Source of the DNA: Clostridia bacterium
Lineage (GTDB): Bacteria > Bacillota > Clostridia > Oscillospirales > CAG-382
DNA: 64,000 nt
Direction of reading: 5' to 3'
Assembly (NCBI GenBank): GCA_017549365.1
Contig: JAFYUZ010000007.1
Location: 17,051-81,050 of the forward strand
Of the stretch, positions 1 to 9,434 are shown in pieces. The position numbers and the translations under genes are program-made. Positions within the stretch are counted from its first letter, which is position 1, and every line of letters starts with the position of its first letter. Below the pieces are notes generated by a model. That model worked only from the letters and a program-made list of their open reading frames with translations. It made no database searches and was not told the origin of the DNA.

Positions 1-974
1 GAGGTGCAGGCAGATCCTGCCGAAACGTATATTCCCTTTGCCGACAAATACCTTAACATAACTTCGCTTTTTATACCGGGAAGAGTCAGCGAAAGAACGA
101 AGGGTGAAAAGTTTTCGGGAACGTTTATCTTCACTTGCGCAAGCTTTTCCGAAAGCATAAGAACAAGGTGGTCACGTACTTGCTCAACCGTCTTTATGTT
201 GCTTTTTTCGTCGGTCTCGAGCACAGCCTGTGCAAAGGCGCATATTGCAGGCAAAGCCTCGGTGCCGGGACGGATATCTTTTTCCTGACCGCCGCCGAGA
301 AGAAGGGGAGTGATGCGTGTTTTTGCCTTGATGAAAAGTCCCCCCGAACCTTTTGGCGCATGCACCTTGTGTCCGCTTATCGAAATAAGATCCGCGCCGC
401 ATCGGCACAGCGGTTTTTCGGTTTTGCAAAAAGCCTGCACGGCGTCGGTGTGAAGTACGGCTTCGGGGCAAAGCTTTTTCCTCAAAGAATCAAGTGCGTT
501 TATGTCATATACCGCACCTGTCTCGTTGTTTGCATACATACACGAGATGAGGACTGTGTCCTTTGTAAAATTGTTTTTGCAAAAGTCAAGATCAAGCAAT
601 CCGTTTTTTGTCGGGATATACCTGACGTTGTATCCGTTTTTTTCAAGCTCTTTTGAAATGGCGTACACCGAAGCGTGCTCGGAATCCGAGAAAAACACAG
701 TTTTTCCTCCGTGTTTTCTGGCACCCAATGCACCGAAAATGGCAAGATTGTTTGCCTCTGTGCCGCATGACGTAAAGATGAAATCGTCATTTCTGTCGAC
801 CGAGCCGAGCTTTGAAAGTATAGTTTTTCTTGCTTCTTTCAAAAGCTTTTCTGCTTCATATCCGAAATCGTGAACGCTTGACGGGTTTCCGTAAAATTCG
901 GTCATGACCTCAAACGCTTTTTTTGCCGCATTATCAGATACTTTCGTGGTGGCGGCATTGTCAAAATATATCAT
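1..974 (-). CDS. Cysteine desulfurase, NifS/IscS family (C-terminus cut by window edge)
   Basis: PLP enzyme that takes sulfur from cysteine for Fe-S clusters, thiamine or tRNA thiolation. Reading the minus strand from ATG at 974 (upstream CGGAGTG as ribosome site) gives about 324 codons beginning MIYFDNAATTKVSDNA, the usual start of the family. Visible family motifs are CGTEANN, HTDAVQ (Asp that holds the pyridine ring), SGHKVHAPKG (PLP lysine) and, at the very edge, SAGSACT, which carries the persulfide cysteine. The gene continues beyond base 1, so only the last tens of residues are missing. It is divergent from lepA. Which pathway it serves (IscS, NifS or an NAD-pathway paralogue) cannot be told without its downstream neighbour. 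Confidence 0.95.
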   Translation of the reverse strand, partial: MIYFDNAATTKVSDNAAKKAFEVMTEFYGNPSSVHDFGYEAEKLLKEARKTILSKLGSVDRNDDFIFTSCGTEANNLAIFGALGARKHGGKTVFFSDSEHASVYAISKELEKNGYNVRYIPTKNGLLDLDFCKNNFTKDTVLISCMYANNETGAVYDINALDSLRKKLCPEAVLHTDAVQAFCKTEKPLCRCGADLISISGHKVHAPKGSGGLFIKAKTRITPLLLGGGQEKDIRPGTEALPAICAFAQAVLETDEKSNIKTVEQVRDHLVLMLSEKLAQVKINVPENFSPFVLSLTLPGIKSEVMLRYLSAKGIYVSAGSACT

Positions 975-1041
975 GTATATTTCACTCCGTTTTGTTTTTT
1001 CGCATCACTTTGCATTATATCATCATAATTTTACCCAAAAC

Positions 1042-1065
1042 TATTTGCAATGTACAGTGCAAATA
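1042..1065. promoter_or_regulatory. Perfect inverted repeat upstream of the cysteine desulfurase gene
   Basis: TATTTGCA at 1042-1049 and TGCAAATA at 1058-1065 are perfect 8-base arms separated by 8 bases. On the minus strand a TATAAT-like box (ATTATA on plus, 1014-1019) lies between this dyad and the gene, so the dyad falls about where the -35 region would be. The spacing fits an operator for a dimeric repressor or activator, but I do not recognise the regulator. The rest of 975-1275 holds only the divergent promoters; I see no gene in it. Confidence 0.4.
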
Positions 1066-1171
1066 ATACTGAAAACATTGCGAAAAATGTTACGTATGAC
1101 TTCTTTTGTCGGGCAGAAGAAAAAATAACGAAAATAACTGCAAAAAAACGCAAAAAACTCTGAAAAAGCTA

Positions 1172-1200
1172 TTGAATAATACTTGTGTTTGGTATATAAT
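1172..1200 (+). promoter_or_regulatory. Sigma-A type promoter for the lepA operon
   Basis: TTGAAT (1172-1177) and TATAAT (1195-1200) are separated by 17 bases, with an AAGGAG-like stretch just downstream. It is the only good promoter I see ahead of the thirteen-gene run that starts with lepA. Confidence 0.7.
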
Positions 1201-1275
1201 TATAAGGAGTAATAATATATACTGCGAAATATTACTGTTTTTTTGAAATTACCCAACGAAAGGAAAAAACAGCAG

Positions 1276-3084
1276 ATGTCCAAAGATACGTCAAATATCA
1301 GAAATTTTTGCATAATTGCACATATCGACCACGGCAAGTCAACCCTTGCCGACAGAATCCTTGAGCTTACCGACACCGTCGAAAAGCGCGAAATGGAAGA
1401 ACAGCTTCTCGACAACATGGACCTTGAGCGTGAGCGTGGTATCACCATCAAAGCCCGCGCCGTAAAGCTTAACTATACCTACGAGGGGAAAGAATACATT
1501 CTCAACCTCATCGACACCCCCGGCCACGTAGACTTCAACTATGAAGTTTCGCGTTCGCTGAAAGCGTGCGAGGGTGCTTTACTTGTTATCGACGCCACTC
1601 AGGGCATCGAAGCGCAGACCATGGCAAACGCCTACCTTGCCTTTGACAACGATCTTGAGATCGTTCCCGTCATCAACAAGATCGACCTTCCTTCGGCACA
1701 GCCCGAAAAGGTCAGGGCAGAGGTGGAGGATATAATCGGTATTCCCGCCGACGAAGCACCCTGCGTTTCCGCAAAGGCCGGCCTAAATATCGACAAAGTT
1801 CTCGAACAGGTAGTAAAATCCATTCCCGCTCCCAAGGGCGATTCGGACAAGCCCCTCAAGGCACTTATTTTCGACTCTTATTACGACTCTTACCGCGGCG
1901 TTGTCGTTTATATCCGCGTATACGACGGCACAGTTAAAGCAGGTGACACCATCATGATGATGTCAAACGGAGTGACCTATGAAGTAAACGAGGTCGGCGT
2001 TCTGCGCCCCTTCGGCCTTTCAAAGACCGAAAGCCTTTCTGCAGGCGAAGTTGGCTATATAACCGCCGCCATCAAGACTGTTTCCGATACCCGTGTGGGC
2101 GACACTGTGACGATTGCGGACAACCCCACCTCCGAGGCTTTGCCGGGATTCAAGCAGGCTCTTCCTGTTGTATTCAGCGGTATCTATCCTGCCGACGGTG
2201 CAAGATACGGAGATCTGCGTGATGCTCTTGAAAAGCTTTGTCTCAACGATGCATCCCTTACCTTCGAGCCCGAAACATCCATTGCCCTGGGCTTTGGTTT
2301 CAGATGCGGTTTTCTCGGTCTTTTGCACATGGAGGTCATCGAAGAGCGACTTGAACGCGAATTTAACCTTGACCTTATCACCACCGCACCCAGCGTTATT
2401 TACAAGATCACACGCCACGACGGCAGTGAGTATTACATCGACAATCCCGCAAACTTCCCGGATGCGGACGAGTGCGAGTTTGTCAGCGAGCCTATTGTCA
2501 AAGCAAGCATCATCACCCCCACCGAATACGTCGGCGGCATCATGGAGCTTTGTCAGGACAGACGTGGCACTTTTAAAGACATGAAGTATCTTGACACAAC
2601 AAGAGCTGAGCTTCACTATTCGCTTCCTCTTAACGAGATCGTTTACGATTTCTTCGATGCTCTCAAATCCCGCAGCAAGGGATACGCATCGCTGGACTAC
2701 GAACTTTCTGGCTACGAGCGTTCGTCTCTTGTCAAGCTTGATATTCTTCTCAACGGAGATATGGTCGATGCTCTTTCGTTTATCGTCCACACCGAAAAGG
2801 CATACGGCAGAGCACGCAAGATCGCCGAAAAGCTCAAGGATAATATTCCCCGTCAGCTTTTCGAAATTCCCATTCAGGCCGCAGTCGGCGGCAAGGTTAT
2901 CGCACGCGAAACAGTAAGAGCCTTGCGCAAGGATGTTCTTGCCAAGTGTTACGGCGGCGACATCACCAGAAAAAAGAAGCTTCTTGAAAAACAGAAAGAG
3001 GGAAAGAAGAGAATGCGCTCGTTCGGTAGCGTAGAAGTTCCCCAGGAAGCGTTTATGGCTGTCCTCAAATTTGACGAGGATTGA
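1276..3084 (+). CDS. lepA: Elongation factor 4 (LepA), ribosome back-translocase GTPase
   Basis: Translation GTPase that acts on paused or mis-translocated 70S ribosomes. The product is 602 residues, the family's usual size. P-loop AHIDHGKST lies at about 15-23, RGITI at about 54-58, DTPGH at about 79-83 and NKID near 134; domain II, EF-G-like domains and the LepA-specific C-terminal domain follow. I chose ATG 1276, preceded by GAAAGGA, over an in-frame TTG at 1243 that has no ribosome site. It heads a long co-directional gene run and is followed 37 bases later by hemW, the same lepA-hemW order as in Bacillus. Confidence 0.97.
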   Translation: MSKDTSNIRNFCIIAHIDHGKSTLADRILELTDTVEKREMEEQLLDNMDLERERGITIKARAVKLNYTYEGKEYILNLIDTPGHVDFNYEVSRSLKACEGALLVIDATQGIEAQTMANAYLAFDNDLEIVPVINKIDLPSAQPEKVRAEVEDIIGIPADEAPCVSAKAGLNIDKVLEQVVKSIPAPKGDSDKPLKALIFDSYYDSYRGVVVYIRVYDGTVKAGDTIMMMSNGVTYEVNEVGVLRPFGLSKTESLSAGEVGYITAAIKTVSDTRVGDTVTIADNPTSEALPGFKQALPVVFSGIYPADGARYGDLRDALEKLCLNDASLTFEPETSIALGFGFRCGFLGLLHMEVIEERLEREFNLDLITTAPSVIYKITRHDGSEYYIDNPANFPDADECEFVSEPIVKASIITPTEYVGGIMELCQDRRGTFKDMKYLDTTRAELHYSLPLNEIVYDFFDALKSRSKGYASLDYELSGYERSSLVKLDILLNGDMVDALSFIVHTEKAYGRARKIAEKLKDNIPRQLFEIPIQAAVGGKVIARETVRALRKDVLAKCYGGDITRKKKLLEKQKEGKKRMRSFGSVEVPQEAFMAVLKFDED

Positions 3085-3121
3085 TAAAACGACAAATATT
3101 AACAGGAAAGTCTGGTATACT

Positions 3122-4285
3122 ATGAAAAAATTGGGATTGTACATTCATATCCCGTTTTGCCTGAGCAAGTGTAAATATTGCGATTTTTATTCACTGCCCA
3201 CAACATCGGGTGTTTCGGACGAGTATCTTGATGCTCTTGCAAAGCAGATCGAAGAATACGGCTTGCAGACAACGGCTTATACAGTCGACAGCATTTTCGT
3301 CGGCGGCGGCACGCCTTCTTTGATGAGCGAAAAGCAGATACAAACCCTTTTCAAGCGCATATATCGCGCTTTTAAGGTCACCAAAGATGCAGAAGTTACC
3401 GTAGAGGCAAATCCGGGGACCATCGATATAAAAAAGCTCAAAGCCTTAAAAAAGGCAGGCGTCGGAAGATTGAGCCTCGGCGCCCAAAGCTTTTGCTCAC
3501 AGGATCTTGCCGTTTGCGGCAGAGTCCACAGGGTAGAAGATAATATACGCGCCGTTGTAGATGCGCGAAACGCAGGCTTTGACAATATAAATCTCGACAT
3601 CATGTACGGTCTGCCGAATCAGACGATGGCAGAGGTGGTGCAGAGTCTCGGAAACGCTTTCAAGCTTGGCGTTGAGCACATTTCGTTTTACGGACTTAAG
3701 CTCGAAGAGGGAACACCCTTCTGGCTTGACCGCGACAATCTCAAGCTTCCTTCGGAGGATTCCGAGAGCGAGATGTATTTCGTCTCCCGCGAGCTTATGT
3801 TGCAAAACGGCTACTATCAGTACGAAATATCAAATTTTGCAAAGAAAGACAGATACTGCCGCCACAACGTAAAATATTGGAACGGCGACGAATATCTTGG
3901 CCTTGGCCCTGCGGCACATTCTTATTTTGCAGGCAAGCGATTTTCTTTTAAAAAGGACATCGATCTTTACATCCGCAGCTTTTCCGATTCCTACGAGGGC
4001 GAAAGCATCGTGGACGAAATGATCGACATTCCGCGCTCGGCACGCATTGCAGAGTACGTTATGCTTCGCTTCCGCCTGACCGACGGAGTCGACTGCGAAA
4101 AGTTCTATAAGCTTTTCGGTCGCGATTTTGATAAGATATACTACCAGAAAATAATGCCCTATATCAATTCGGGGCACATTGTACGAACCAAAAAAGGCTA
4201 TGCCTTTTCTCCCGAGGGAATGTACGTTTCAAACTACATTCTTTCGCGTATCATTGATTTTGACATGACCATTCCGGGCGCATGA
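3122..4285 (+). CDS. hemW: HemW, radical SAM haem chaperone-like protein
   Basis: A radical SAM protein of the coproporphyrinogen III oxidase-like group; HemW homologues bind haem and are thought to insert it into target proteins rather than oxidise coproporphyrinogen. The product is 387 residues with the cluster motif CLSKCKYC (Cys 13, 17, 20) directly after YIHIPF, and FVGGGTPS further on. The start is ATG 3122, with AGGAAAG upstream. It sits between lepA and birA in a close-packed run. Older annotations call it HemN; the short N-terminus before the cluster motif and the lepA linkage favour HemW. No other haem pathway gene except hemZ is in the window. Confidence 0.9.
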   Translation: MKKLGLYIHIPFCLSKCKYCDFYSLPTTSGVSDEYLDALAKQIEEYGLQTTAYTVDSIFVGGGTPSLMSEKQIQTLFKRIYRAFKVTKDAEVTVEANPGTIDIKKLKALKKAGVGRLSLGAQSFCSQDLAVCGRVHRVEDNIRAVVDARNAGFDNINLDIMYGLPNQTMAEVVQSLGNAFKLGVEHISFYGLKLEEGTPFWLDRDNLKLPSEDSESEMYFVSRELMLQNGYYQYEISNFAKKDRYCRHNVKYWNGDEYLGLGPAAHSYFAGKRFSFKKDIDLYIRSFSDSYEGESIVDEMIDIPRSARIAEYVMLRFRLTDGVDCEKFYKLFGRDFDKIYYQKIMPYINSGHIVRTKKGYAFSPEGMYVSNYILSRIIDFDMTIPGA

Positions 4286-4314
4286 TGCCCATTTTACTTT
4301 GAGAGGTGACAACA

Positions 4315-5160
4315 TTGACCAACAGACAGACAAGAGCATTTCCCGCGGCAAAGCTTCCTTTGTCAATTGCCGCAGTGTCCTCGTATCTTGACACAGATCT
4401 GCTTGGATCTACCATGGCTGTTGTGAGGTCTGCGGATTCCACAAACAAATATATCAAAGAACGTATTTCGGTGCTTGACGACGGCTTTGTTATCATTGCC
4501 GAAAAACAGCATTCCGGCCGCGGAAGACTTGGCAGAAGCTTTGCTTCTCCCGAGGGCGGACTGTACATGAGCATTCTGCTCATCGGTCAGAACCATATCG
4601 AAAATCTCGATTCCATGACGGTGAGAGCGGCGGTTGCTGTGAAAAACGCCATTTCCGAAATATCGGGCCTTCCCGATGTCGGAATAAAATGGGTAAACGA
4701 TATTTATTGCCGCGACAAAAAGCTCTGCGGCATTCTTGCCGAAAGAGTGGTCAGAAAAGGTTATTGCGATTTTGCGGTTCTCGGCATCGGGGTAAACGTC
4801 ACCACCCCAAAAAGCTCGTTTGATCCCGCAGTACGCGATATTGCGGCATCCATCTCGGATTTTTGCAGTGTAAATTTCTCACGCAACGAGCTTGCCGCCA
4901 CCATTCTTAACAAGCTTGAAAAAACACTTTTTGAAAAAGACAAAGAAAAAAGCGCTCTCATTCTCGATGAATACCGCGACAGCTCGGTTATCATCGGAAG
5001 AAATGTGTACATAACCAACGGAGAAAAGACGGTTAAGGCGGAAGTGCTTGGCATTGACGACGATGCATCGCTTTACGTCCGCTACGAGGACGGTGTCACC
5101 GAGATAGTCCGCACGGGCGAGGTCAGCACAAAACTTATCGGCGAGGAGGAAAAGGAATGA
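4315..5160 (+). CDS. birA: Biotin-protein ligase without DNA-binding domain
   Basis: Activates biotin as biotinyl-AMP and attaches it to the carrier lysine of carboxylases or decarboxylases. The 281-residue product carries the ATP/biotin loop GRGRLGR near residue 67, the catalytic KWVNDIY, and a C-terminal SH3-like BPL_C domain. It has only about 30 residues before the ligase fold, so the winged-helix repressor domain of bifunctional BirA is absent; it should not repress biotin genes itself. The start is probably TTG 4315, five bases after GAGAGGTGA; an in-frame GTG at 4306 lies inside that ribosome site. The stop overlaps cdaA by four bases (ATGA). Confidence 0.93.
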   Translation: MTNRQTRAFPAAKLPLSIAAVSSYLDTDLLGSTMAVVRSADSTNKYIKERISVLDDGFVIIAEKQHSGRGRLGRSFASPEGGLYMSILLIGQNHIENLDSMTVRAAVAVKNAISEISGLPDVGIKWVNDIYCRDKKLCGILAERVVRKGYCDFAVLGIGVNVTTPKSSFDPAVRDIAASISDFCSVNFSRNELAATILNKLEKTLFEKDKEKSALILDEYRDSSVIIGRNVYITNGEKTVKAEVLGIDDDASLYVRYEDGVTEIVRTGEVSTKLIGEEEKE

Positions 5161-6011
5161 ACGGATTGAAAGAAGCGTTTCTCAATATCGTGTCCCAGAT
5201 ATCCTCCATCGGCTTTTTCGATATTGCCGATATAATCATCGTCACCGTTATTTTCTATTATACCTACCGCTTTGTCAGAGACCGCAGGGCAGGCAAGCTT
5301 GCCTTTGGTATCCTGCTCATCGTACTCATTATGATGTTCAGCAATCTTTTGGGAATGCAGGTGTTGAGCTTTATAATCGAAAACGTTGTTCAGGTCGGCA
5401 TGATCGGAGTTATCATCCTCTTCCAGCCGGAACTTCGTGCATTTCTTGAAAAAATGGGCGGACCGAACGTTTTCTCCAACCTCAAGAAAAAGGACAAAAA
5501 ATCCCTGTCGGGTGCTGTTGCATGTATTGATGCCGTGGTTGACGCGGTTTCTGATTTTTCAAAGGAAAAAACGGGCGCCCTCATTGTTTTCGAGCGTTCC
5601 ACAAAGCTTGGCGACGTTATCAAAACCGGTACTGTCATCGATGCTCAGGCGGCATCCTACATGATAAAAAATATCTTTTTCAACAAAGCGCCCATGCATG
5701 ACGGCGCGCTTATAATCAGAAACAACAGACTTTACGCCGCAGGTTGTATCCTGCCGTTGTCTTACGATCCCGAGCTTATCAAGGATCTCGGAACGCGCCA
5801 CAGAGCATCAATCGGTATGAGCGAAAACTCTGACGCAGTGGTTGTTGTCGTTTCGGAGGAAACGGGAACTGTTTCCATCGCCGTCGACGGACATCTGACT
5901 CGCGATTATGACGCCATGACGTTAAAGCGTGAGCTCGTAAGACTTATTTTCCAGGATCAGAGCAGAAGCAACACTCAGGACACAGCAACAAAGGGAGGTG
6001 CCGAACAGTGA
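5157..6011 (+). CDS. cdaA: Diadenylate cyclase CdaA, makes c-di-AMP
   Basis: Membrane enzyme that joins two ATP into cyclic di-AMP, a second messenger for potassium, osmolyte and cell-wall control in Gram-positive bacteria. The 284-residue product has three N-terminal membrane segments (about 22-40, 47-64, 68-90), a short linker and the DAC domain. Catalytic motifs are DGA at 182-184 and GTRHRAS at 212-218, both intact. It overlaps birA by four bases and its stop overlaps the GTG start of the YbbR-type partner, so the cyclase and its regulator are translationally coupled. This cdaA-cdaR order is the standard Bacillota arrangement, although the usual downstream glmM is missing here. Confidence 0.97.
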   Translation: MNGLKEAFLNIVSQISSIGFFDIADIIIVTVIFYYTYRFVRDRRAGKLAFGILLIVLIMMFSNLLGMQVLSFIIENVVQVGMIGVIILFQPELRAFLEKMGGPNVFSNLKKKDKKSLSGAVACIDAVVDAVSDFSKEKTGALIVFERSTKLGDVIKTGTVIDAQAASYMIKNIFFNKAPMHDGALIIRNNRLYAAGCILPLSYDPELIKDLGTRHRASIGMSENSDAVVVVVSEETGTVSIAVDGHLTRDYDAMTLKRELVRLIFQDQSRSNTQDTATKGGAEQ

Positions 6012-7324
6012 GAAAAATACTTGAACGCCTCGGCATCATCAAACCCTCTGACCAATCATCCGAAAAGACAAGCTTTGGCACTTTTTTGAAAAACGCTTTT
6101 ACCAAAAATCTCGGGGCAAAGCTTCTTTGCTTTTTCGGTGCGATCTTTCTTTGGTTTTACGTTATGGACAACGAAAGCTCTATCTATGAGTATACCTTCA
6201 AAAACATCAAAATCGAATATACCGAAAACAACAACGGCATGAGCGTTCTTTCATCGGGCGACCAGACGGTTGACGTTACACTTTCGGGCAAAAGAAGCGT
6301 TATCAAGGCGATGAACAGTTCGGACATTACCGCCGTTGCGGATATAAGCTCGCTTTCCGAAGCGGGATATTACAACATCGATATAATCGTCCGTACCTCC
6401 AACGAAACCTCGGTTGAAAACACCGATCCCAAGAGTGTAAACGTTTATATCGATCAGAGCACAAAATCAAATGTTAAGGTTAAAGCGGCTTTTAAGGGCA
6501 ACACGGGATACGAGCTCGAGCTTTCCACATATCCCGAAAGCATCTACGTAACAGGTCCTTCGGGAGAGCTTGCAAAGATCAGCCACGCAAGAGCCACCGT
6601 TAACATGGGCAATCAGGTTCTTGAAAAGGACACCACGGTTTACGGCGTCGATCTTGTTCTTTACGATCGCAACGGAAACGAAATCGATTCGGGCTTTATG
6701 CAGATGTCGCAGAACACTGCCGACGTTGATATCGAGCTCTATTCTGTAAAGAGCCTTCCCGTAGATCCCAAATATGACGAAGTTGATCATGTTTTTGACG
6801 ATAAATATCTGAATGAACGCGTTCTTCCCGACAAAGTCGAGGTTCGCGGCAGAAAAGATATAATTGAAGGTCTCACTTCCATCCCGACCTCTCTTATCGA
6901 CGTTGAGATAACAGATCTCTCATCAAAAGCGACAAACTTCAAAACAGGATTCGATCTTCCCGACGGTGTCGAGCTGACTCAGGCAAGAAATGAATGCGAG
7001 GTCGCGCTTTCTGTCGTCGATTACGCAGAAAAGGATATTCTTGTCCCCGTCACTCCCGGTATGTTTATGAATCTGCCAAAGGACAGCTCTGCATACGTTG
7101 AAGGCGGATACATTCCCGTTACGGTTGCGGGTGTTCAATCGTCTGTAAATCAGATTGTTCCCGAAGATATCATTCTTCTCATCGAAACATCGGGGCTTTT
7201 TGTGGGCAAAAACAAGAATGTGGACGCAATTGCCATGATCGGAAACGAGCATCTGTCAAACGTCTATGTAAAAGAGCTGACAGACGGCTTCCTTGCAAAC
7301 GTTATTATCGAAAAAAACAGTTAA
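6008..7324 (+). CDS. cdaR: YbbR-domain regulator of CdaA (CdaR)
   Basis: Single-pass membrane protein whose outer YbbR repeats contact and modulate the diadenylate cyclase. The 438 residues begin with a short basic cytoplasmic tail, one membrane segment around 31-50 (LGAKLLCFFGAIFLWFYV), then about 390 extracellular residues made of repeated YbbR beta domains (for example VDVTLSGKRSVIKAM, IYVTGPSGELAKI, VEVRGRKDIIEGL, each the typical edge-strand motif). The start is GTG 6008, six to eight bases after GGAGGTG and overlapping the cdaA stop. This is not the PucR-type regulator also sometimes called CdaR that appears at 25876. Confidence 0.93.
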   Translation: MRKILERLGIIKPSDQSSEKTSFGTFLKNAFTKNLGAKLLCFFGAIFLWFYVMDNESSIYEYTFKNIKIEYTENNNGMSVLSSGDQTVDVTLSGKRSVIKAMNSSDITAVADISSLSEAGYYNIDIIVRTSNETSVENTDPKSVNVYIDQSTKSNVKVKAAFKGNTGYELELSTYPESIYVTGPSGELAKISHARATVNMGNQVLEKDTTVYGVDLVLYDRNGNEIDSGFMQMSQNTADVDIELYSVKSLPVDPKYDEVDHVFDDKYLNERVLPDKVEVRGRKDIIEGLTSIPTSLIDVEITDLSSKATNFKTGFDLPDGVELTQARNECEVALSVVDYAEKDILVPVTPGMFMNLPKDSSAYVEGGYIPVTVAGVQSSVNQIVPEDIILLIETSGLFVGKNKNVDAIAMIGNEHLSNVYVKELTDGFLANVIIEKNS

Positions 7325-7327
7325 ACC

Positions 7328-8977
7328 ATGAACAGATCTATAAAAAAACTGGTGCTTCGGGACGTCAAGATCCCCCTTACACTTTCCGAGACCGATTACG
7401 ATAATCTCGCCATCAGCACGGCAAAAAAGAAGATCCGCGCCCTGAGGCTCAAATACAGACCCGACGAAAACAGCTTTGCCATATTCAAAAAGTCTGTCGA
7501 TGCCCGCAAAAAAAACGAGATATCTTTCGTGTATTCGGTGATATTTTCTGTTGCCGACGAGGTTGTGCTTACGGATGAAAAATACGAGGATTTTTGTGTT
7601 TTTTGCCGCAAGCATTCACTTTCTGTCATCGACGAAGAAAAGCTTCTGTTCGAGACTTTTTCCGTTCCCGAAGAAAAACGTCCCGTAATTGCAGGCTTTG
7701 GCCCTTGCGGAATGTTTATTGCTCTTGTACTTGCAAAATCGGGTTTTCGCCCCATTGTTATCGAAAGGGGAGAGGATGCCGATTCAAGAGCGCAAAAGGT
7801 AGAAAATTATTGGAACAAAGGCGTTCTCGACACCGAATCGAACGTGCAGTTCGGCGAAGGCGGCGCAGGCACTTTCTCGGACGGAAAGCTTATGACAAGG
7901 ATCAATGACAAGCTTTGCTCGTACGTGCTTGAGGTTTTCCACGACCATGGCGCTGACCGCGACATCCTTTATAACGCAAAACCCCACGTGGGCACAGATA
8001 AGCTTCGCGTTATCGTTAAAAATATCAGAAAAACCATCGAGTCCTACGGCGGAAAGGTGCTTTTCAACACCCGTCTTGATGGGATCCTGCGCGACTCTTC
8101 GGGTGGGATCAGAGCCGTTGCGACAAGCGGCGGCGAGATAGTCACAGACACTCTTTTTCTTGCCATAGGACACAGTGCGCGCGACACCTTCAATATGCTC
8201 TTGCGCGAGGAGCTTGATATATGCGCCAAGCCCTTTTCGGTGGGTGTGCGCATCGAGCATTTGCAGAAGGATATCGACCGTGCACTATATGGTGACATGG
8301 CCGAAAATCCCGCACTCCCCGTGGGAGAATATTCTTTGTCAAAACGCTTTGGCGACGATGCGATCTATTCTTTTTGCATGTGCCCCGGCGGCACTGTCGT
8401 TGCTTCTGCCAGCGAAAACGAAAGCATCGTCACAAACGGCATGAGCTATTCTTCAAGAAGCGGAGTCAACGCAAACTCTGCCATTGCAGTTTCGGTTTCG
8501 GAAAAAGATTTCGGCGGAAGCGTTGTCGGCGCTATCGAATATCAGCGCAATATCGAAAGACGCGCCTTTCAAATGGCGGGTGCGGACGGAACCGCGCCCA
8601 TTCAGAATCTCGGCAGCTTTCTTTGCCGCTCGTCCTGCAAGGTAGGAAAAGTTCATCCCACCTACACGGGCAAAACAAAGCTTTGCGATCTAAACGTCTT
8701 GTTTCCCGAAAAAATATCAAATCTTCTCAAAGAAGGTCTTCTTTCCTTTGAGAAAAATATAGAAGGCTTCAGCTGCGACGACGCAATGCTGACAGCCCCC
8801 GAAACTCGCACGTCAAGCCCCGTACGTATTATGCGAATGCAAAATTTTGAATCATCGGTCTGCCGCGGACTTTATCCCTGCGGCGAGGGCGCAGGCTACG
8901 CGGGCGGCATCACAAGCGCCGCAGTTGATGGCATAAGATGCGCTCTTTCATACATAACAAAGCAAAAAAATATGTGA
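7328..8977 (+). CDS. Uncharacterised FAD-dependent dehydrogenase (COG2509 type)
   Basis: A 549-residue flavoprotein. An N-terminal domain of about 110 residues precedes the dinucleotide fold AGFGPCGMF (near residue 122), and VQFGEGGAGTFSDGKL follows, a signature of the COG2509 family that is common in Clostridia. The C-terminal part has PCGEGAGYAGGITSAAVDG, the second FAD contact, with three cysteines in the CRSSC region. The family has no assigned substrate. It begins three bases after the YbbR gene stops, and an RseC-like protein follows 17 bases downstream, so a redox role near the membrane is possible but unproven. Confidence 0.85.
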   Translation: MNRSIKKLVLRDVKIPLTLSETDYDNLAISTAKKKIRALRLKYRPDENSFAIFKKSVDARKKNEISFVYSVIFSVADEVVLTDEKYEDFCVFCRKHSLSVIDEEKLLFETFSVPEEKRPVIAGFGPCGMFIALVLAKSGFRPIVIERGEDADSRAQKVENYWNKGVLDTESNVQFGEGGAGTFSDGKLMTRINDKLCSYVLEVFHDHGADRDILYNAKPHVGTDKLRVIVKNIRKTIESYGGKVLFNTRLDGILRDSSGGIRAVATSGGEIVTDTLFLAIGHSARDTFNMLLREELDICAKPFSVGVRIEHLQKDIDRALYGDMAENPALPVGEYSLSKRFGDDAIYSFCMCPGGTVVASASENESIVTNGMSYSSRSGVNANSAIAVSVSEKDFGGSVVGAIEYQRNIERRAFQMAGADGTAPIQNLGSFLCRSSCKVGKVHPTYTGKTKLCDLNVLFPEKISNLLKEGLLSFEKNIEGFSCDDAMLTAPETRTSSPVRIMRMQNFESSVCRGLYPCGEGAGYAGGITSAAVDGIRCALSYITKQKNM

Positions 8978-8994
8978 TTGAAAAGGATTTTTAA

Positions 8995-9423
8995 ATGACA
9001 CAAAACGGAAAAGTCATCTCTGTCGAAGGAGAAAAAGCAAAAGTTGTGGTTATGCGCAGATCTGCGTGTGAAGGTTGCAAACAAAAGAATCTGTGCGCAG
9101 GTGTATCCGACGGATGCGCGGACGGAAAGCCTGTTGAGGCTGTTGTAAAAAACACTGTCGGTGCTTGTGTTGGCGATGAGGTTGTTCTCGAATCGTCCTC
9201 GACAAGAGTTCTCGGTATGACTTTTGCCGTTTTTGTGCTTCCTATTCTTGTGGCTTTTGCGGCATACGCCGTGACAAGCTCTTTTTTACAGTTAAAAGCG
9301 GTATATATTATCTCTGTCATCTCGTTTGTTGTTCCGCTTGTGCTTCTCTGCTATCTTCTCAATCGCTCTGTAAAGAAAAATCCGGGAATTGAAATTGTAA
9401 AAATAATTAAAAAGGAAATATAA
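8995..9423 (+). CDS. RseC/MucC-like membrane protein
   Basis: The product has 142 residues. The soluble N-terminal half has a Cys cluster, SACEGCKQKNLCAG and DGC, typical of the RseC/MucC family, in which cysteines may bind an Fe-S cluster. Two membrane helices follow (about 76-97 and 100-121) and a lysine-rich tail. RseC in proteobacteria tunes sigma-E and supports SoxR reduction; in Clostridia the family usually lies beside Rnf or other electron-transfer genes. Here the neighbours are a COG2509 flavoprotein and recJ, so the function is open. Confidence 0.8.
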   Translation: MTQNGKVISVEGEKAKVVVMRRSACEGCKQKNLCAGVSDGCADGKPVEAVVKNTVGACVGDEVVLESSSTRVLGMTFAVFVLPILVAFAAYAVTSSFLQLKAVYIISVISFVVPLVLLCYLLNRSVKKNPGIEIVKIIKKEI

Positions 9424-9434
9424 GATCAATTTTT

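Noticed and set aside
2020..3144. A 374-codon open frame opposite lepA
   Set aside because: Shadow of a well-conserved gene.
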